From Colwellia psychrerythraea (lineage in GTDB: Bacteria > Pseudomonadota > Gammaproteobacteria > Enterobacterales > Alteromonadaceae), in NCBI GenBank assembly GCA_002163005.1, contig MAAF01000084.1:1-61520 (forward strand): a stretch of DNA of 61,520 nucleotides, written 5' to 3'. The notes below the pieces were generated by a model, which made no database searches, was not told the origin of the DNA, and saw only the letters and a list, made by a program, of their open reading frames with translations. This document shows, piece by piece, positions 45,310 through 53,641 of this stretch. Position 1 is the stretch's first letter, and every line of letters starts with the position of its first letter. The translations under genes and the position numbers were made by a program.

Positions 45310-46761
45310 ATGACTTCTCATCTTGAGGAAAAGTATCAAGCAAGCTGGCAAGAACGTCAAACGTTCGCTGAAAATATGCAACCAATTATTGGACAGCTTT
45401 TTCGCAATAAAGGCATTGAAATTTTAGTGTATGGTCGCCCATTATTAAATGCATCTTCTATTGATATTATTAAAGCACATAAATCTGTTGCTTTGCATGA
45501 AGAAAATAAATTGCGTTTACGTGAAAGTTACCCTTTTGTAGAAGCAATTAACAAAATGGATTTAGCCCCTGCACGTATCGATGTAGGTAAGTTAGCTTAT
45601 AACTATTTATACCTTGGCCAAGCCAATGACCTGTCTATTGAACAATATTTAGATAAAGAATTAACAGCAGAGAGCCGCGAAAATTCAGATAAAAAAAGCC
45701 AAGACGTAGTACTTTACGGCTTTGGTAGAATCGGTCGTCTTTTAGCGCGTTTATTAATAGAACGTGCGGGACCAAATGCTAAATTAAATCTTCGTGCTAT
45801 CGTTCTACGCCCAAGTAAAGGCGGAGATGACCTAGAGAAGCGCGCAAGTTTATTACGTCGTGATTCAGTTCATGGTGCTTTTAACGGCAGCATTTCTATC
45901 GATAAAGAAAATAACGTAATTAAAGCTAACGGTGCTTTTATTAAAGTTATCTATGCAAAATCACCTGCTGAAGTTGATTATACCGAGCACGGAATTAATG
46001 ATGCACTCGTTGTTGATAACACAGGTATCTGGACTGACGAAGATGGTTTAGGTCAGCATTTACAATCAAAAGGTGTTGCTAAAGTATTATTAACAGCTCC
46101 TGCTAAAGGCGATATCAAAAATATCGTTTATGGTGTTAACCACGACATGATTTTAGCGACTGATAAAATCATCTCTGCAGCAAGCTGTACTACCAACGCG
46201 ATTACGCCGGTATTAAAAGCGCTTAATGATGAATATGGTATCCGTAATGGTCATGTTGAAACTATCCATTCATATACTAATGATCAAAACTTAATTGATA
46301 ACTACCATCCAGCACCTCGTCGCGGACGTAGTGCACCATTGAATATGGTTATCAGTACTACGGGTGCTGCAAAAGCCGTTGCTAAAGCATTACCTGAGCT
46401 TAAAGGCTTATTAACAGGTAACGCTATTCGTGTTCCAACGCCAAATGTTTCAATGGCGATCATGAACTTGAATTTGAAAAAATCTACTGATAAAGAAGCG
46501 TTGAATGACTACTTACGTAATATTTCACTAAACTCTCCTTTGAAAAATCAAATTGATTACACTGCTTCAACTGAAATTGTTTCTACTGATTTAGTGGGTT
46601 CACGTTACGCTGGTGTGGTTGATTCACAAGCAACAATTGTTGATGGCGATCGTGCAGTATTATACGTTTGGTATGACAACGAGTTTGGTTATAGCTGTCA
46701 AGTTGTTCAAGTTATGCTTGAAATGGCTGGAATTACGGTTCCTAGCTTACCGTTAAAATAA
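45310..46761 (+). CDS. gapB: Glyceraldehyde-3-phosphate dehydrogenase, long form with N-terminal extension
   Basis: A 483-residue GAPDH. The first ~130 residues are a helical extension (LEEKYQASWQERQTFAENMQ, IIKAHKSVALHEENKLRLRE) not found in gapA. The enzyme part starts VVLYGFGRIGRLLARLLIER. The catalytic Cys is in ISAASCTTNAITPVLKAL near residue 295; the His is in HSYTNDQNLIDNYHP; YVWYDNEFGYSCQVV ends it. The family is common in marine gammaproteobacteria. The symbol follows the usual name for this second form; coenzyme preference cannot be read here. A strong terminator follows. Confidence 0.85.
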   Translation: MTSHLEEKYQASWQERQTFAENMQPIIGQLFRNKGIEILVYGRPLLNASSIDIIKAHKSVALHEENKLRLRESYPFVEAINKMDLAPARIDVGKLAYNYLYLGQANDLSIEQYLDKELTAESRENSDKKSQDVVLYGFGRIGRLLARLLIERAGPNAKLNLRAIVLRPSKGGDDLEKRASLLRRDSVHGAFNGSISIDKENNVIKANGAFIKVIYAKSPAEVDYTEHGINDALVVDNTGIWTDEDGLGQHLQSKGVAKVLLTAPAKGDIKNIVYGVNHDMILATDKIISAASCTTNAITPVLKALNDEYGIRNGHVETIHSYTNDQNLIDNYHPAPRRGRSAPLNMVISTTGAAKAVAKALPELKGLLTGNAIRVPTPNVSMAIMNLNLKKSTDKEALNDYLRNISLNSPLKNQIDYTASTEIVSTDLVGSRYAGVVDSQATIVDGDRAVLYVWYDNEFGYSCQVVQVMLEMAGITVPSLPLK

Positions 46762-46791
46762 AGCTCGCTTAATTTAACTAAGCGAATTTAA

Positions 46792-46829
46792 AAGGCGCAT
46801 ATTACTTAGTAATATGCGCCTTTTTTTTG
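46792..46829 (+). terminator. gapB terminator
   Basis: AAGGCGCATATTAC pairs with GTAATATGCGCCTT around TTA, followed by a T-run. Confidence 0.85.
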
Positions 46830-46951
46830 CTTAACAGCTAAAGAAATTAAGTATATATATAAACTTCAAGTATTAAGTGTTTACAGGCTTAAGTTATGAA
46901 TCATTTTGCCGATAAAATTATATTGAAATTGGTATCACACGAAGAGTAAAG

Positions 46952-47021
46952 TTTATGTCAGTTAGTTTATGTCAGTTAGTTTATGTCAGTTAGTTTATGT
47001 CAGTTAGTTTATGTCAGTTAG
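46952..47021. repeat. Five exact copies of a 14-bp tandem repeat containing a start codon
   Basis: TTTATGTCAGTTAG is repeated five times without a mismatch (units begin at 46952, 46966, 46980, 46994, 47008), followed by a partial TTTAGGTC. Each unit contains ATGTCAGTTAG. Fourteen is not a multiple of three, so consecutive ATGs are in different frames. Starting at the first ATG gives 12 codons and then TAG. Only the last ATG (47011) opens the downstream gene. Confidence 0.9.
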
Positions 47022-47208
47022 TTTAGGTCAAAACAGTTCAGTTGCAGCGCAAGCAACGTCTGGTGCAGAATTGCTCAGCGCAGCAGTATCTAAAAGTCAG
47101 CAAGAATTAGAAGGACAAATGGCATTACAGCTTATTCAATCAGCAAGCCCAACAAACTTACCTGCGCCAACGGGTAACAGTGGCTTCCAGGTTAATATTA
47201 AGGTGTGA
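47011..47208 (+). CDS. YjfB-like putative motility protein
   Basis: A 65-residue protein: VSLGQNSSVAAQATSGAELL, AAVSKSQQELEGQMALQLIQ, then a Pro/Gly linker and FQVNIKV. This arrangement (a helix pair, then a short end of the G-x-x-V/I-D/N-I-x-V type) is that of the YjfB family of small proteins linked to motility; the role is not proven. The start codon lies in the fifth unit of the 14-bp tandem repeat. The only weak ribosome-site candidate (GAAGAG at 46941-46946) precedes the first unit, so the distance to the true start varies with copy number. Confidence 0.65.
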   Translation: MSVSLGQNSSVAAQATSGAELLSAAVSKSQQELEGQMALQLIQSASPTNLPAPTGNSGFQVNIKV

Positions 47209-47310
47209 AAGTAGTAGTTATACCCGTGACCATTCAAAATGCTCTGAATCGAGCATTTCGCATGATTACGGGGGTATAGGTATAACCTTGCTTGTGAGTT
47301 TAGTTAACGT

Positions 47311-47649
47311 TTAAATACAGCGAGCAGGCTTGGGTAAACCAGCGTATTTAGTTGCTTGTTTTGCAGGGCCTTCTGGAAATAACTTATATAAATAACGACT
47401 ACTGGCCTTAGCTTCACCAAATTCGACTTTCATCGCTTTAGTCAACGCACGAATGGCAGGTGAAGTGTTATAAGTTAAGTAAAACTGTCTAACAAAGTTT
47501 ATGACTTCCCAATGTTCCTCTGTCAGCTCAAATTCATCATTTTTCGCCATGACTAATGCTAAATCTTTCTGCCACAACAGATGATCAAGTAAATAACCTT
47601 GTTTATCTGTCGGGATTATAGTGTTTTCAAAAGTTAATGTTATTGCCAT
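47311..47649 (-). CDS. tusE: Sulfurtransferase TusE (DsrC-like)
   Basis: A 112-residue DsrC-fold protein that accepts sulfur from TusBCD and passes it to MnmA for 2-thiouridine of tRNA. It has the typical [20 protein letters not shown] and [20 protein letters not shown], and the C-terminal Cys is in PKPARCI. The second Cys that true dissimilatory DsrC has about ten residues earlier is Tyr here, which fits TusE. It is last in the operon and overlaps tusB by ten bases. Confidence 0.9.
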   Translation of the reverse strand: MAITLTFENTIIPTDKQGYLLDHLLWQKDLALVMAKNDEFELTEEHWEVINFVRQFYLTYNTSPAIRALTKAMKVEFGEAKASSRYLYKLFPEGPAKQATKYAGLPKPARCI

Positions 47650-47936
47650 GTGATCACTTTTTTATGGGTAAAGGTAAGTTCAACTAGATCGACCATCTCG
47701 ATATGTTTTACCTCAGCTAACGTTTCAATAGCTCTAGCCTGAGCATGATTAGTAATAACATTGATGGTGATCGTACTATCAGCTCGCTTGATTAAACTAT
47801 CCATCAAAGGGTGTTTAAGGTTATAACAACCATCATCCATCAACACGATGGAGTCTTGTTGGTCTAACACACTTAAACATTGTGCGAAGTCATTGGTGGT
47901 AAAAGCTGATTTCCTTACTAAATGTAAAGTGCTCAT
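47640..47936 (-). CDS. tusB: Sulfurtransferase complex subunit TusB (DsrH-like)
   Basis: A 98-residue subunit of the TusBCD relay. It begins [36 protein letters not shown] and [16 protein letters not shown] are the family landmarks. TusB is structural, and the active sulfur-carrying Cys is on TusD. It lies 11 bases after tusC and overlaps tusE, so translation is coupled. Confidence 0.88.
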   Translation of the reverse strand: MSTLHLVRKSAFTTNDFAQCLSVLDQQDSIVLMDDGCYNLKHPLMDSLIKRADSTITINVITNHAQARAIETLAEVKHIEMVDLVELTFTHKKVITWQ

Positions 47937-47947
47937 ATTAACTATCC

Positions 47948-48346
47948 TTAAAACCTAAGTACATGTTGGTGGCGATTAAGTGCTTTACCAAACTCAACAC
48001 TCGCTAATACTTGCACATCATTAATATGAAAGGCCTCGTCAAGCTGCCTATTCACTAACGACTGTTGGCAAACATAGATGTCTTCAATATCGTAGAACTC
48101 AAAGGCTGAAAATGTTTTTAAATAGTCTTTAATTGACACTAAACTGGCATCTTGATTAGCAATTAACTGATAAACACCATCACCCTGGAAAAATAACGAG
48201 ACCTTTTGCTCAAATGAGCCAAATATTAACGCAACATCAAGGGCATCTTTACCATAGTTACTACTAAATGGGGCTTTGCTATTTATAATTGCCAGGCCAT
48301 TCTCTTGCGACAAATTACTATCGACTTGTTGATCTGATGATGTCAT
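47948..48346 (-). CDS. tusC: Sulfurtransferase complex subunit TusC (DsrF-like)
   Basis: A 132-residue DsrE/F-fold protein with INSKAPFSSNYGKDALDVAL, then SLFFQGDGVYQLI and FYDIEDIYVCQQSLVNR, the usual TusC segments. It starts one base inside the tusD stop (overlap). About 15 N-terminal residues (TSSDQQVDSNLSQENG) are extra and variable; the family-like part begins LAIINSK. Confidence 0.87.
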   Translation of the reverse strand: MTSSDQQVDSNLSQENGLAIINSKAPFSSNYGKDALDVALIFGSFEQKVSLFFQGDGVYQLIANQDASLVSIKDYLKTFSAFEFYDIEDIYVCQQSLVNRQLDEAFHINDVQVLASVEFGKALNRHQHVLRF

Positions 48347-48714
48347 TAAAACTGCACCAAGCGTGTTGCTTTTGTTGTTAACTCAACCAATTCACCTAAA
48401 CCCGATACGGTAAATGCTTGGTTTATTTGTTCATTATCTATTGAATCACAGGCTATACCACGCATTTCAGCGGCAGTAATACAAATATGCAAGGGTAATT
48501 GATACTGCTGATTTAATCGTTGCCAGTGCGCTATTGCTTGATATTCATCACTAGCAATACTAATGTTCTCATTCGCATGCATGGCACCATCTTGATAAAA
48601 GAATACACCAATAACCTTAATACCAGCAGCTAATGCCGTTTCAACATATGTTAATGCTGTGATGGTTAAATGGCTATAAGGGGGAGTAGTTACTACTACA
48701 GCAAGAGTTTTCAC
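48346..48714 (-). CDS. tusD: Sulfurtransferase complex subunit TusD (DsrE-like)
   Basis: A 122-residue subunit that carries the persulfide. The active Cys is in LHICITAAEMRGIA near residue 79. ALTYVETALAAGIKVIGVFF and AFTVSGLGELVELTTKATRL complete the fold. It is first of tusDCBE. A hairpin terminator for yccA lies between it and the upstream gene (48751-48778), so the tus genes need their own promoter in the short space 48715-48750 or receive read-through. Confidence 0.88.
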   Translation of the reverse strand: MKTLAVVVTTPPYSHLTITALTYVETALAAGIKVIGVFFYQDGAMHANENISIASDEYQAIAHWQRLNQQYQLPLHICITAAEMRGIACDSIDNEQINQAFTVSGLGELVELTTKATRLVQF

Positions 48715-48750
48715 AACATATCCAAACTATAAAGGGATTAAAGAACATAA

Positions 48751-48778
48751 AAAAAGCCCCGCAATTGCGAGGCTTTTT
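48751..48778 (-). terminator. yccA terminator
   Basis: AAAAAGCCCCGCAATTGCGAGGCTTTTT has a self-complementary stem with runs on both sides, so it works on the minus strand for yccA. The centre GCAATTGC is palindromic. Confidence 0.8.
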
Positions 48779-48834
48779 ATTATAAAACATTATAAATGAT
48801 TATCATGTTTTATAACGTAAATTTTTAATATTTA

Positions 48835-49503
48835 CTAATCATCGCTGCCTAATACACCAAGTAACGATAATAAATGTACAAAAATATTGTAGATATTTAA
48901 GTATAAAGAAACTGTAGCGCGAATGTAGTTACGTTCGCCACCATTAATTATACGGCTTGTATCATATAAAATTAAACCAGACATAATCATAATAACAGCA
49001 GCACTTACCGCTAATGAAAGGGCAGGGATTTGAAAAAAGATATTAGCAAGACTTGCTACTATAACAACAATCAAACCAACCATTAAAAAGCCACCCATAA
49101 ATGAGAAATCTTTTTTACTTGTTAGCGCATAACCTGAAAGTGCGAAAAATATTAATGCAGTTCCGCCAAGCGCTTGCATTATCATCGCAGGTCCGCCGGG
49201 CATTGCAGCATAAGCACTAAGCATAGGGCCTAATGATGCACCCATTAAACCGGTAAAGGCGAAAATCCAATAAACACCACTAGCAGAATCAGCTTTTTTG
49301 TTCACAACAAACATTAAACCGAATGCGACTAACATCATGATAAGCGCAGCACCGTGTGGCAGGTTCATAGCCATTGAAATACCTGCTGTTACGGCACTAA
49401 ACGCAAGTGTCATTGATAACAGCATGTAAGTATTTTTCAATACTTTATTAATTTCTATCGCCGAACTTTTACTCGCCGTTTGAAAACTCATATTAGATTG
49501 CAT
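48835..49503 (-). CDS. yccA: Bax inhibitor-1 / YccA family membrane protein
   Basis: A 222-residue protein of seven hydrophobic helices (TYMLLSMTLAFSAVTAGISM at the start, LSLAVSAAVIMIMSGLILYD near the end). RIINGGERNYIRATVSLYLN and NIFVHLLSLLG are the conserved C-terminal signature of the BI-1 family. E. coli YccA modulates the FtsH protease. Adjacency to the tus genes is conserved in gammaproteobacteria. The paralogue YbhL is possible, but position favours YccA. Confidence 0.85.
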   Translation of the reverse strand: MQSNMSFQTASKSSAIEINKVLKNTYMLLSMTLAFSAVTAGISMAMNLPHGAALIMMLVAFGLMFVVNKKADSASGVYWIFAFTGLMGASLGPMLSAYAAMPGGPAMIMQALGGTALIFFALSGYALTSKKDFSFMGGFLMVGLIVVIVASLANIFFQIPALSLAVSAAVIMIMSGLILYDTSRIINGGERNYIRATVSLYLNIYNIFVHLLSLLGVLGSDD

Positions 49504-49772
49504 AAAAATTCCTTAAGAATGTAATTCTATTTACTTGTTATATACTAAGATAAGGTCATTTTAGATAAGTTCAAGTTTTTCATACTTTACATACCATAAC
49601 TGACTTATGCTAACTTAGTGCCTTATGACATATTATGGCACGGTGATTTTTAAAATACTACGTTTAGCCTTGTTTAAAAGTGGCAAATATTTGTTATCTT
49701 TTGTAACAAGCAATTAAAATAACGCCACCTTTTCAACGTTTAGAGTGACAAACGAAACATAAAACAAAACAA

Positions 49773-50390
49773 TCAACATTGAAGCCACTTTAATCCTAAT
49801 GCTTGGTAACTGTTTATAATTTCTTGTTTTCTTGTGCAATCATTACTGTGATCGTTAATCAAACCTGACGCTTGTAGGTGAGCATATATAGTGGTTGAAC
49901 CCACGAATTTAAAACCTCTTTTTTTTAAGTCTTTACTTAACGCATCAGAAATAGGCGATGTGGCAGGGTAATCACTCAGTTGGTTTATATTACTTACTTG
50001 AACCTTGTTATCAACAAATGCCCAAATATACTTAATAAAGCTACCAAACTCTTCTTGTATAGCAATAAAGCACTTCGCGTTATTAACCGTTGCGGCAATT
50101 TTACCTTTATGTCGAATAATACTAGCGTCGAGCACCAAGCGCTCTTCATCAACTAAAGTATATTGAGCAACTTTATCAACATCAAAGTTGGCAAAGGCTT
50201 TTCTATAGCCATCACGTCTCTTTAATATGGTATACCAACTTAAACCAGCTTGGGCTGACTCAAGTACTAGGTATTCAAACATCTTATTATCTTCAAGAAC
50301 CGGAACACCCCATTCTTCATCATGGTATTTAACATAGTCTAACTTTGTTGTGTCTAACCAAGGGCAACGGCAGGTATTTTCATCTGACAT
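49773..50390 (-). CDS. tag: DNA-3-methyladenine glycosylase I
   Basis: About 205 residues from ATG 50390, with AAGGAG six bases before it (a TTG one codon earlier is less likely). It removes 3-methyladenine from DNA. RCPWLDTTKLDYVKYHDEEW, FEYLVLESAQAGLSWYTILK and FVGSTTIYAHLQASGLINDH are the Tag signatures. The last contains one of the zinc-binding His, and the N-terminal Cys is another ligand. It stands alone, divergent from the tRNA-Ser array. Confidence 0.93.
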   Translation of the reverse strand: MSDENTCRCPWLDTTKLDYVKYHDEEWGVPVLEDNKMFEYLVLESAQAGLSWYTILKRRDGYRKAFANFDVDKVAQYTLVDEERLVLDASIIRHKGKIAATVNNAKCFIAIQEEFGSFIKYIWAFVDNKVQVSNINQLSDYPATSPISDALSKDLKKRGFKFVGSTTIYAHLQASGLINDHSNDCTRKQEIINSYQALGLKWLQC

Positions 50391-50574
50391 CAATCACTCC
50401 TTCTTTGAATTTATTGAAATTGCTGAAAAACAAAGCAAGCTGGCTGTTTTTTTAGCAAACAAACTGAAAATAAGCATAAAAGCTAAAATAGTGCTTTACA
50501 ACTTATTAGAGAGACTTTAATATTCGCCTCGTTCTCAAGCAAGCATTGTTTTTCAAGCTTATTTGTTAACTTCA

Positions 50575-50665
50575 GGTGAGATGGCTGAGTGGTCGAAAGC
50601 ACCGGTCTTGAAAACCGGCAAGGGTTTGTAGCCCTTCTAGAGTTCAAATCTCTATCTCACCGCCA
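50575..50665 (+). tRNA. tRNA-Ser (anticodon UGA), copy 1
   Basis: GGTGAGA pairs with TCTCACC in the acceptor stem, then the discriminator G and an encoded CCA. The anticodon loop reads CTTGAAA with TGA at 50609-50611. A long variable arm (AAGGGTTTGTAGCCCTT) marks class II tRNA-Ser, and the T arm AGAGTTCAAATCTCT is normal. Length is 91 bases. A hairpin terminator follows at 50673. Confidence 0.95.
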
Positions 50666-50672
50666 CATTAAG

Positions 50673-50707
50673 AAAAACTGCTAATTGAAAGGTTAGCGGT
50701 TTTTTGC
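50673..50707 (+). terminator. tRNA-Ser copy 1 terminator
   Basis: AAAAACTGCTAA and TTAGCGGTTTTT pair around TTGAAAGG, followed by T and GCTTTT. This is the founding form of a hairpin type that recurs at 50866, 50991, 51127, 52650 and 57780. Confidence 0.85.
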
Positions 50708-50768
50708 TTTTAAAGTATTAAAAGCAAAAAAGGAGTGTAGTTTACTCCTGTATACTTGTACAACTTCA

Positions 50769-50859
50769 GGTGAGATGGCTGAGTGGTCGAAAGCACCGGT
50801 CTTGAAAACCGGCAAGGGTTTGTAGCCCTTCTAGAGTTCAAATCTCTATCTCACCGCCA
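50769..50859 (+). tRNA. tRNA-Ser (anticodon UGA), copy 2
   Basis: Identical to copy 1 over the 91 bases I compared, including the CCA end and the TGA anticodon at 50803-50805. Even the TTCA just before the gene is shared. Its own terminator is at 50866. Confidence 0.95.
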
Positions 50860-50865
50860 CATTCT

Positions 50866-50902
50866 AAAAAACCGCTAATCGAAAGATAAGCGGTTTTTTT
50901 TC
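50866..50902 (+). terminator. tRNA-Ser copy 2 terminator
   Basis: AAAAACCGCTAA TCGAAAGA TAAGCGGTTTTT is a strong hairpin followed by T-run. It differs from the copy 1 hairpin by paired changes and a different loop. Confidence 0.85.
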
Positions 50903-50930
50903 GACTCGAGTTTAGTGGTTAAACAGATAT

Positions 50931-50983
50931 AGGGTTTGTAGCGCAATACCTACAGTAGAGTTCGAATCTCTATCTCACCGCCA
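50931..50983 (+). pseudogene. tRNA-Ser 3'-half remnant, third unit
   Basis: AGGGTTTGTAGCGCAATACC, then AGAGTTCGAATCTCT and ATCTCACCGCCA repeat the variable arm, T arm and acceptor 3' strand of tRNA-Ser. The 5' half, with the D arm and anticodon, is missing, replaced by TTTAGTGGTTAAACAGATAT. The variable arm no longer pairs. A matching hairpin follows at 50991. Confidence 0.85.
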
Positions 50984-50990
50984 CATTAAG

Positions 50991-51025
50991 AAAAACCCGT
51001 TAATCGAAAGATTAACGGGTTTTTT
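50991..51025 (+). terminator. Terminator after the third tRNA-Ser unit
   Basis: AAAAACCCGTTAA TCGAAAG ATTAACGGGTTTTTT; the stem has compensated changes against the copy 1 and 2 hairpins, so pairing is kept even though the tRNA is broken. Confidence 0.8.
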
Positions 51026-51060
51026 GCTTTTAAAGTCGGCATTGATATAACAAACCATTT

Positions 51061-51117
51061 AGGGTTTGTAGCGTAATACCTTTATCTAGTAGAGTTCATA
51101 TCTTTATCTCACCGCCA
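51061..51117 (+). pseudogene. tRNA-Ser 3'-half remnant, fourth unit
   Basis: AGGGTTTGTAGCGTAATACC, then AGAGTTCATATCTTT and ATCTCACCGCCA. The T-arm has lost one pair and the variable arm is longer and unpaired. The 5' half is absent. Decay has gone further than in the third unit. A hairpin (AATCCACTAATCGAAAGATT, then AGCGGATTTTT, 51127-51157) follows. Confidence 0.8.
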
Positions 51118-51126
51118 CATCTATAG

Positions 51127-51157
51127 AATCCACTAATCGAAAGATTAGCGGATTTTT
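51127..51157 (+). terminator. Terminator after the fourth tRNA-Ser unit
   Basis: AATCCACTAATC and GATTAGCGGATT pair with one mismatch, followed by TTTTT. It lies just before the convergent helicase gene end. Confidence 0.7.
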
Positions 51158-51205
51158 GCTTTATAGTATTATATAAAAATAGGCTTTGATAAGGGGATTA
51201 CCTCC

Positions 51206-52420
51206 TTATTTTCTCTTTGTTCTTGTTCTATTTGTTTTTTTTACCTGTTTCTTTTTCTTGTCTTGTATAGGCGCTTTTGAAAACTCTTTATGGAAAGGCT
51301 GTTCTGTAACAACAGGAATGACTTGCCCTATGCTATTTTCAATATTAGTTAATTGCCTTATATCATTTTCTACAGCAAATGAAATGGCCATGCCACGTTT
51401 CCCCGCACGAGCAGTTCGTCCTATACGGTGGATGTAGTTTCTTGGATCTTCAGGAAGGTTATAGTTAATAACTAACGTAATATTCTCAACATCAATTCCA
51501 CGAGCAGCAACATCTGTTGCAACTAATACTCTTAAAGTAGACTCTTTAAAGTTTTGTAATGCTTCCTCTCTAGCTGCTTGTGTTTTACCACTATGAAGGC
51601 TAGCAGCAGTTATTGATGCTTTTTCTAGTGCTTTAACAATGATGTCAGCGCCATACTTTGTTTTACAAAAGATAAGCACTTTTTCATAGTCAGGTTTTTC
51701 CAAGATATTAAATAGCAAAGGTACTTTATTCGATTTATCAAGGTGGTATACACTTTGATTAACCAAGTCGATAGTAACCGTTTCAGCAGTAATTTGAATT
51801 TTTGTTGGATCCGTTAATATTGCTTCTGCAAGTATCTCTATTTCAGCAGGCATAGTCGCTGAAAATAATAATGTTTGTCGCTTCTTTGGCAGTTTAGATA
51901 TGATGCTTTGAACATCGTTAAAGAACCCCATATCAAGCATTGTATCTGCTTCATCTAATACAAATACTTCTAACGCCTCGAAATTTATATCGCCCGTTTC
52001 AATTAAATCCAATAACCTGCCAGGGGTGGCCACTAAAATATCAAGTCCAAGTGCGATAGCGTCAACTTGAGCTTGTCTTCCTACACCACCATAAACAACC
52101 TTAGTTTTAAGCCCTAATCCGTCAGAGTAGTCATCAATATTTTGCATTATTTGCGAGGCAAGCTCTCGTGTTGGCGTTAGTATGAGCGAACGCGTACTTT
52201 TCGCTTTGATATCAATTTTATTTCGCCCAAAATTATTGATAATAGGCAATGAAAAGGCCGCAGTTTTTCCTGTTCCCGTTTGCGCTATACCAAGAAGATC
52301 CTTTCCATTAATAAGCACTGGGATACATTCTTTTTGGATCGGTGTGGGCTGTGTATAGCCTTTAAGACTGACGCGGTCAATAATTGACTCTAAAAGTGAA
52401 AATGCTTTAAATTCTGACAT
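51206..52420 (-). CDS. DEAD-box ATP-dependent RNA helicase (RhlE-like)
   Basis: About 404 residues from ATG 52420 (an in-frame TTG at 52444 adds eight residues; neither has a strong ribosome site). Motifs in order: Q motif YTQPTPIQKECIP, I AQTGTGKTAAF, Ia PTRELASQ, II VLDEADTMLD, III LLFSATMP, V VATDVAARGIDVENI, VI YIHRIGRTARAGKRG. The end is a short basic tail (KKKQVKKTNRTRTKRK) that helps bind RNA. It unwinds structured RNA; cold-adapted bacteria carry several. RhlE group is the closest, not certain. It is convergent with the tRNA-Ser array. Confidence 0.88.
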   Translation of the reverse strand: MSEFKAFSLLESIIDRVSLKGYTQPTPIQKECIPVLINGKDLLGIAQTGTGKTAAFSLPIINNFGRNKIDIKAKSTRSLILTPTRELASQIMQNIDDYSDGLGLKTKVVYGGVGRQAQVDAIALGLDILVATPGRLLDLIETGDINFEALEVFVLDEADTMLDMGFFNDVQSIISKLPKKRQTLLFSATMPAEIEILAEAILTDPTKIQITAETVTIDLVNQSVYHLDKSNKVPLLFNILEKPDYEKVLIFCKTKYGADIIVKALEKASITAASLHSGKTQAAREEALQNFKESTLRVLVATDVAARGIDVENITLVINYNLPEDPRNYIHRIGRTARAGKRGMAISFAVENDIRQLTNIENSIGQVIPVVTEQPFHKEFSKAPIQDKKKKQVKKTNRTRTKRK

Positions 52421-52587
52421 GCTGGCTCGGGGTTCTTTAATCAATAGCTAACTATTCTAACAGAATGCTTTGATATCTTTAAGATGTATCCAAGATGGCT
52501 ATTTCTGATGAGATTAACCAGTAAACATCCCTAAGTTATTTTATCGACTGTTTAGTGTATACGCTTTATTTTGATATAAAATCTACT

Positions 52588-52686
52588 CTAATGGCAATTT
52601 TATTGAATAAAACCAGTGCCCATACTCGTCCCATTCCTCCCGTCACATTTAGAAAAACTGCTAATTGAAAGATTAGCGTTTTTTTT
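52588..52686 (+). repeat. Dispersed repeat ending in a tRNA-Ser-type hairpin, copy A
   Basis: CTAATGGCAATTTTATTGAA, TAAAACCAGTGCCCA and a hairpin AACTGCTAATTGAAAGATTA-GCGTTTTTTTT. It matches 57711-57810 in order over about 100 bases, and the hairpin matches those after the tRNA-Ser units. No gene end lies directly upstream; the helicase and ceramidase-like genes on either side are divergent. The rest of 52421-52834 shows no gene. Confidence 0.65.
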
Positions 52687-52834
52687 CGTCCAATAATATT
52701 AATTACCACCCGCCCAATATTTAGTCACATCTGTTTGATGTTATCGTTTGCATCAATGTTTTGGTAAAACAGTCTTTTAAAGCCTAAACATTATCTTTAT
52801 AGTAGAACTTAGCTATACGAGGATAGTTATATAT

Positions 52835-53641
52835 ATGAAAGACAAAGAAAAAAGGTGCGTGACAATGGGTTATAACCGTAAAGGGACTATCGGTATTTTC
52901 ATCATACTGCTATGCATCACTATAGGCGTATTGGTGCAAGAGCCGATAGCTCAGTCACTTGAATATCATGCTTTTGTCGATAATCGTACCTTTTTATCTA
53001 TTCCTAACTTTTTCAATGTTCTTTCTAATATTCCCTTTATCATTGTTGGATGTATGGGGCTGTACAGCCTTTTGATCTCTAATAAAATAACAAAACTTGA
53101 TGCACTAAAAGTAGGATATTGTTTATTATTTCTCGGTTTGTTACTTATTGGGTTTGGCTCTGGTTATTATCACCTTTGGCCAAGTAACCAAACATTAGTA
53201 TGGGATAGATTACCTATGACGTTGGCCTTTATGGCCTTAATCGCGATTATTATTGCTGAATATCTCTCCGTTGAACTAGGTAAACGTCTGCTATATCCCT
53301 TACTCATAATCGGGGGAGCATCTGTGCTTTATTGGTATTACACCGAGAGCAATGGTGCGGGCGATTTACGATTTTACATCTTAGTTCAATTTCTACCATT
53401 AATTGCGATACCGCTAATTTTGCTATTTATGAAACCAACATTTAGCTACGGCAATAGATATTGGTGGCTTTTATGTACCTATATTTTAGCCAAACTGTTT
53501 GAGCATTTTGACACGTTTATTTTTGAAGTATTAACAGCGTTAAGTGGTCATACGTTAAAACATTTGCTTGCAGCATTGGGCATGTTGTTATTATTAAATG
53601 GTTATAAGAAGCGAAAGAAAATGGAAGTCAATGACAGATGA
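52835..53641 (+). CDS. Ceramidase-like (CREST family) membrane protein
   Basis: A 268-residue membrane protein with seven or eight helices. NFFNVLSNIPFIIVGCMGLY carries the conserved Asn/Ser, GFGSGYYHLWPSNQTLVWDR the metal-binding His and Asp, and LFEHFDTFIF and LSGHTLKHLLAALG the later His pair of the alkaline ceramidase/CREST zinc hydrolase superfamily. The substrate is unknown in bacteria without sphingolipids; another lipid amide is possible. A 34-residue ORF begins within its last codons, and a DCC-thioredoxin gene follows, making a three-gene operon. Confidence 0.8.
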   Translation: MKDKEKRCVTMGYNRKGTIGIFIILLCITIGVLVQEPIAQSLEYHAFVDNRTFLSIPNFFNVLSNIPFIIVGCMGLYSLLISNKITKLDALKVGYCLLFLGLLLIGFGSGYYHLWPSNQTLVWDRLPMTLAFMALIAIIIAEYLSVELGKRLLYPLLIIGGASVLYWYYTESNGAGDLRFYILVQFLPLIAIPLILLFMKPTFSYGNRYWWLLCTYILAKLFEHFDTFIFEVLTALSGHTLKHLLAALGMLLLLNGYKKRKKMEVNDR

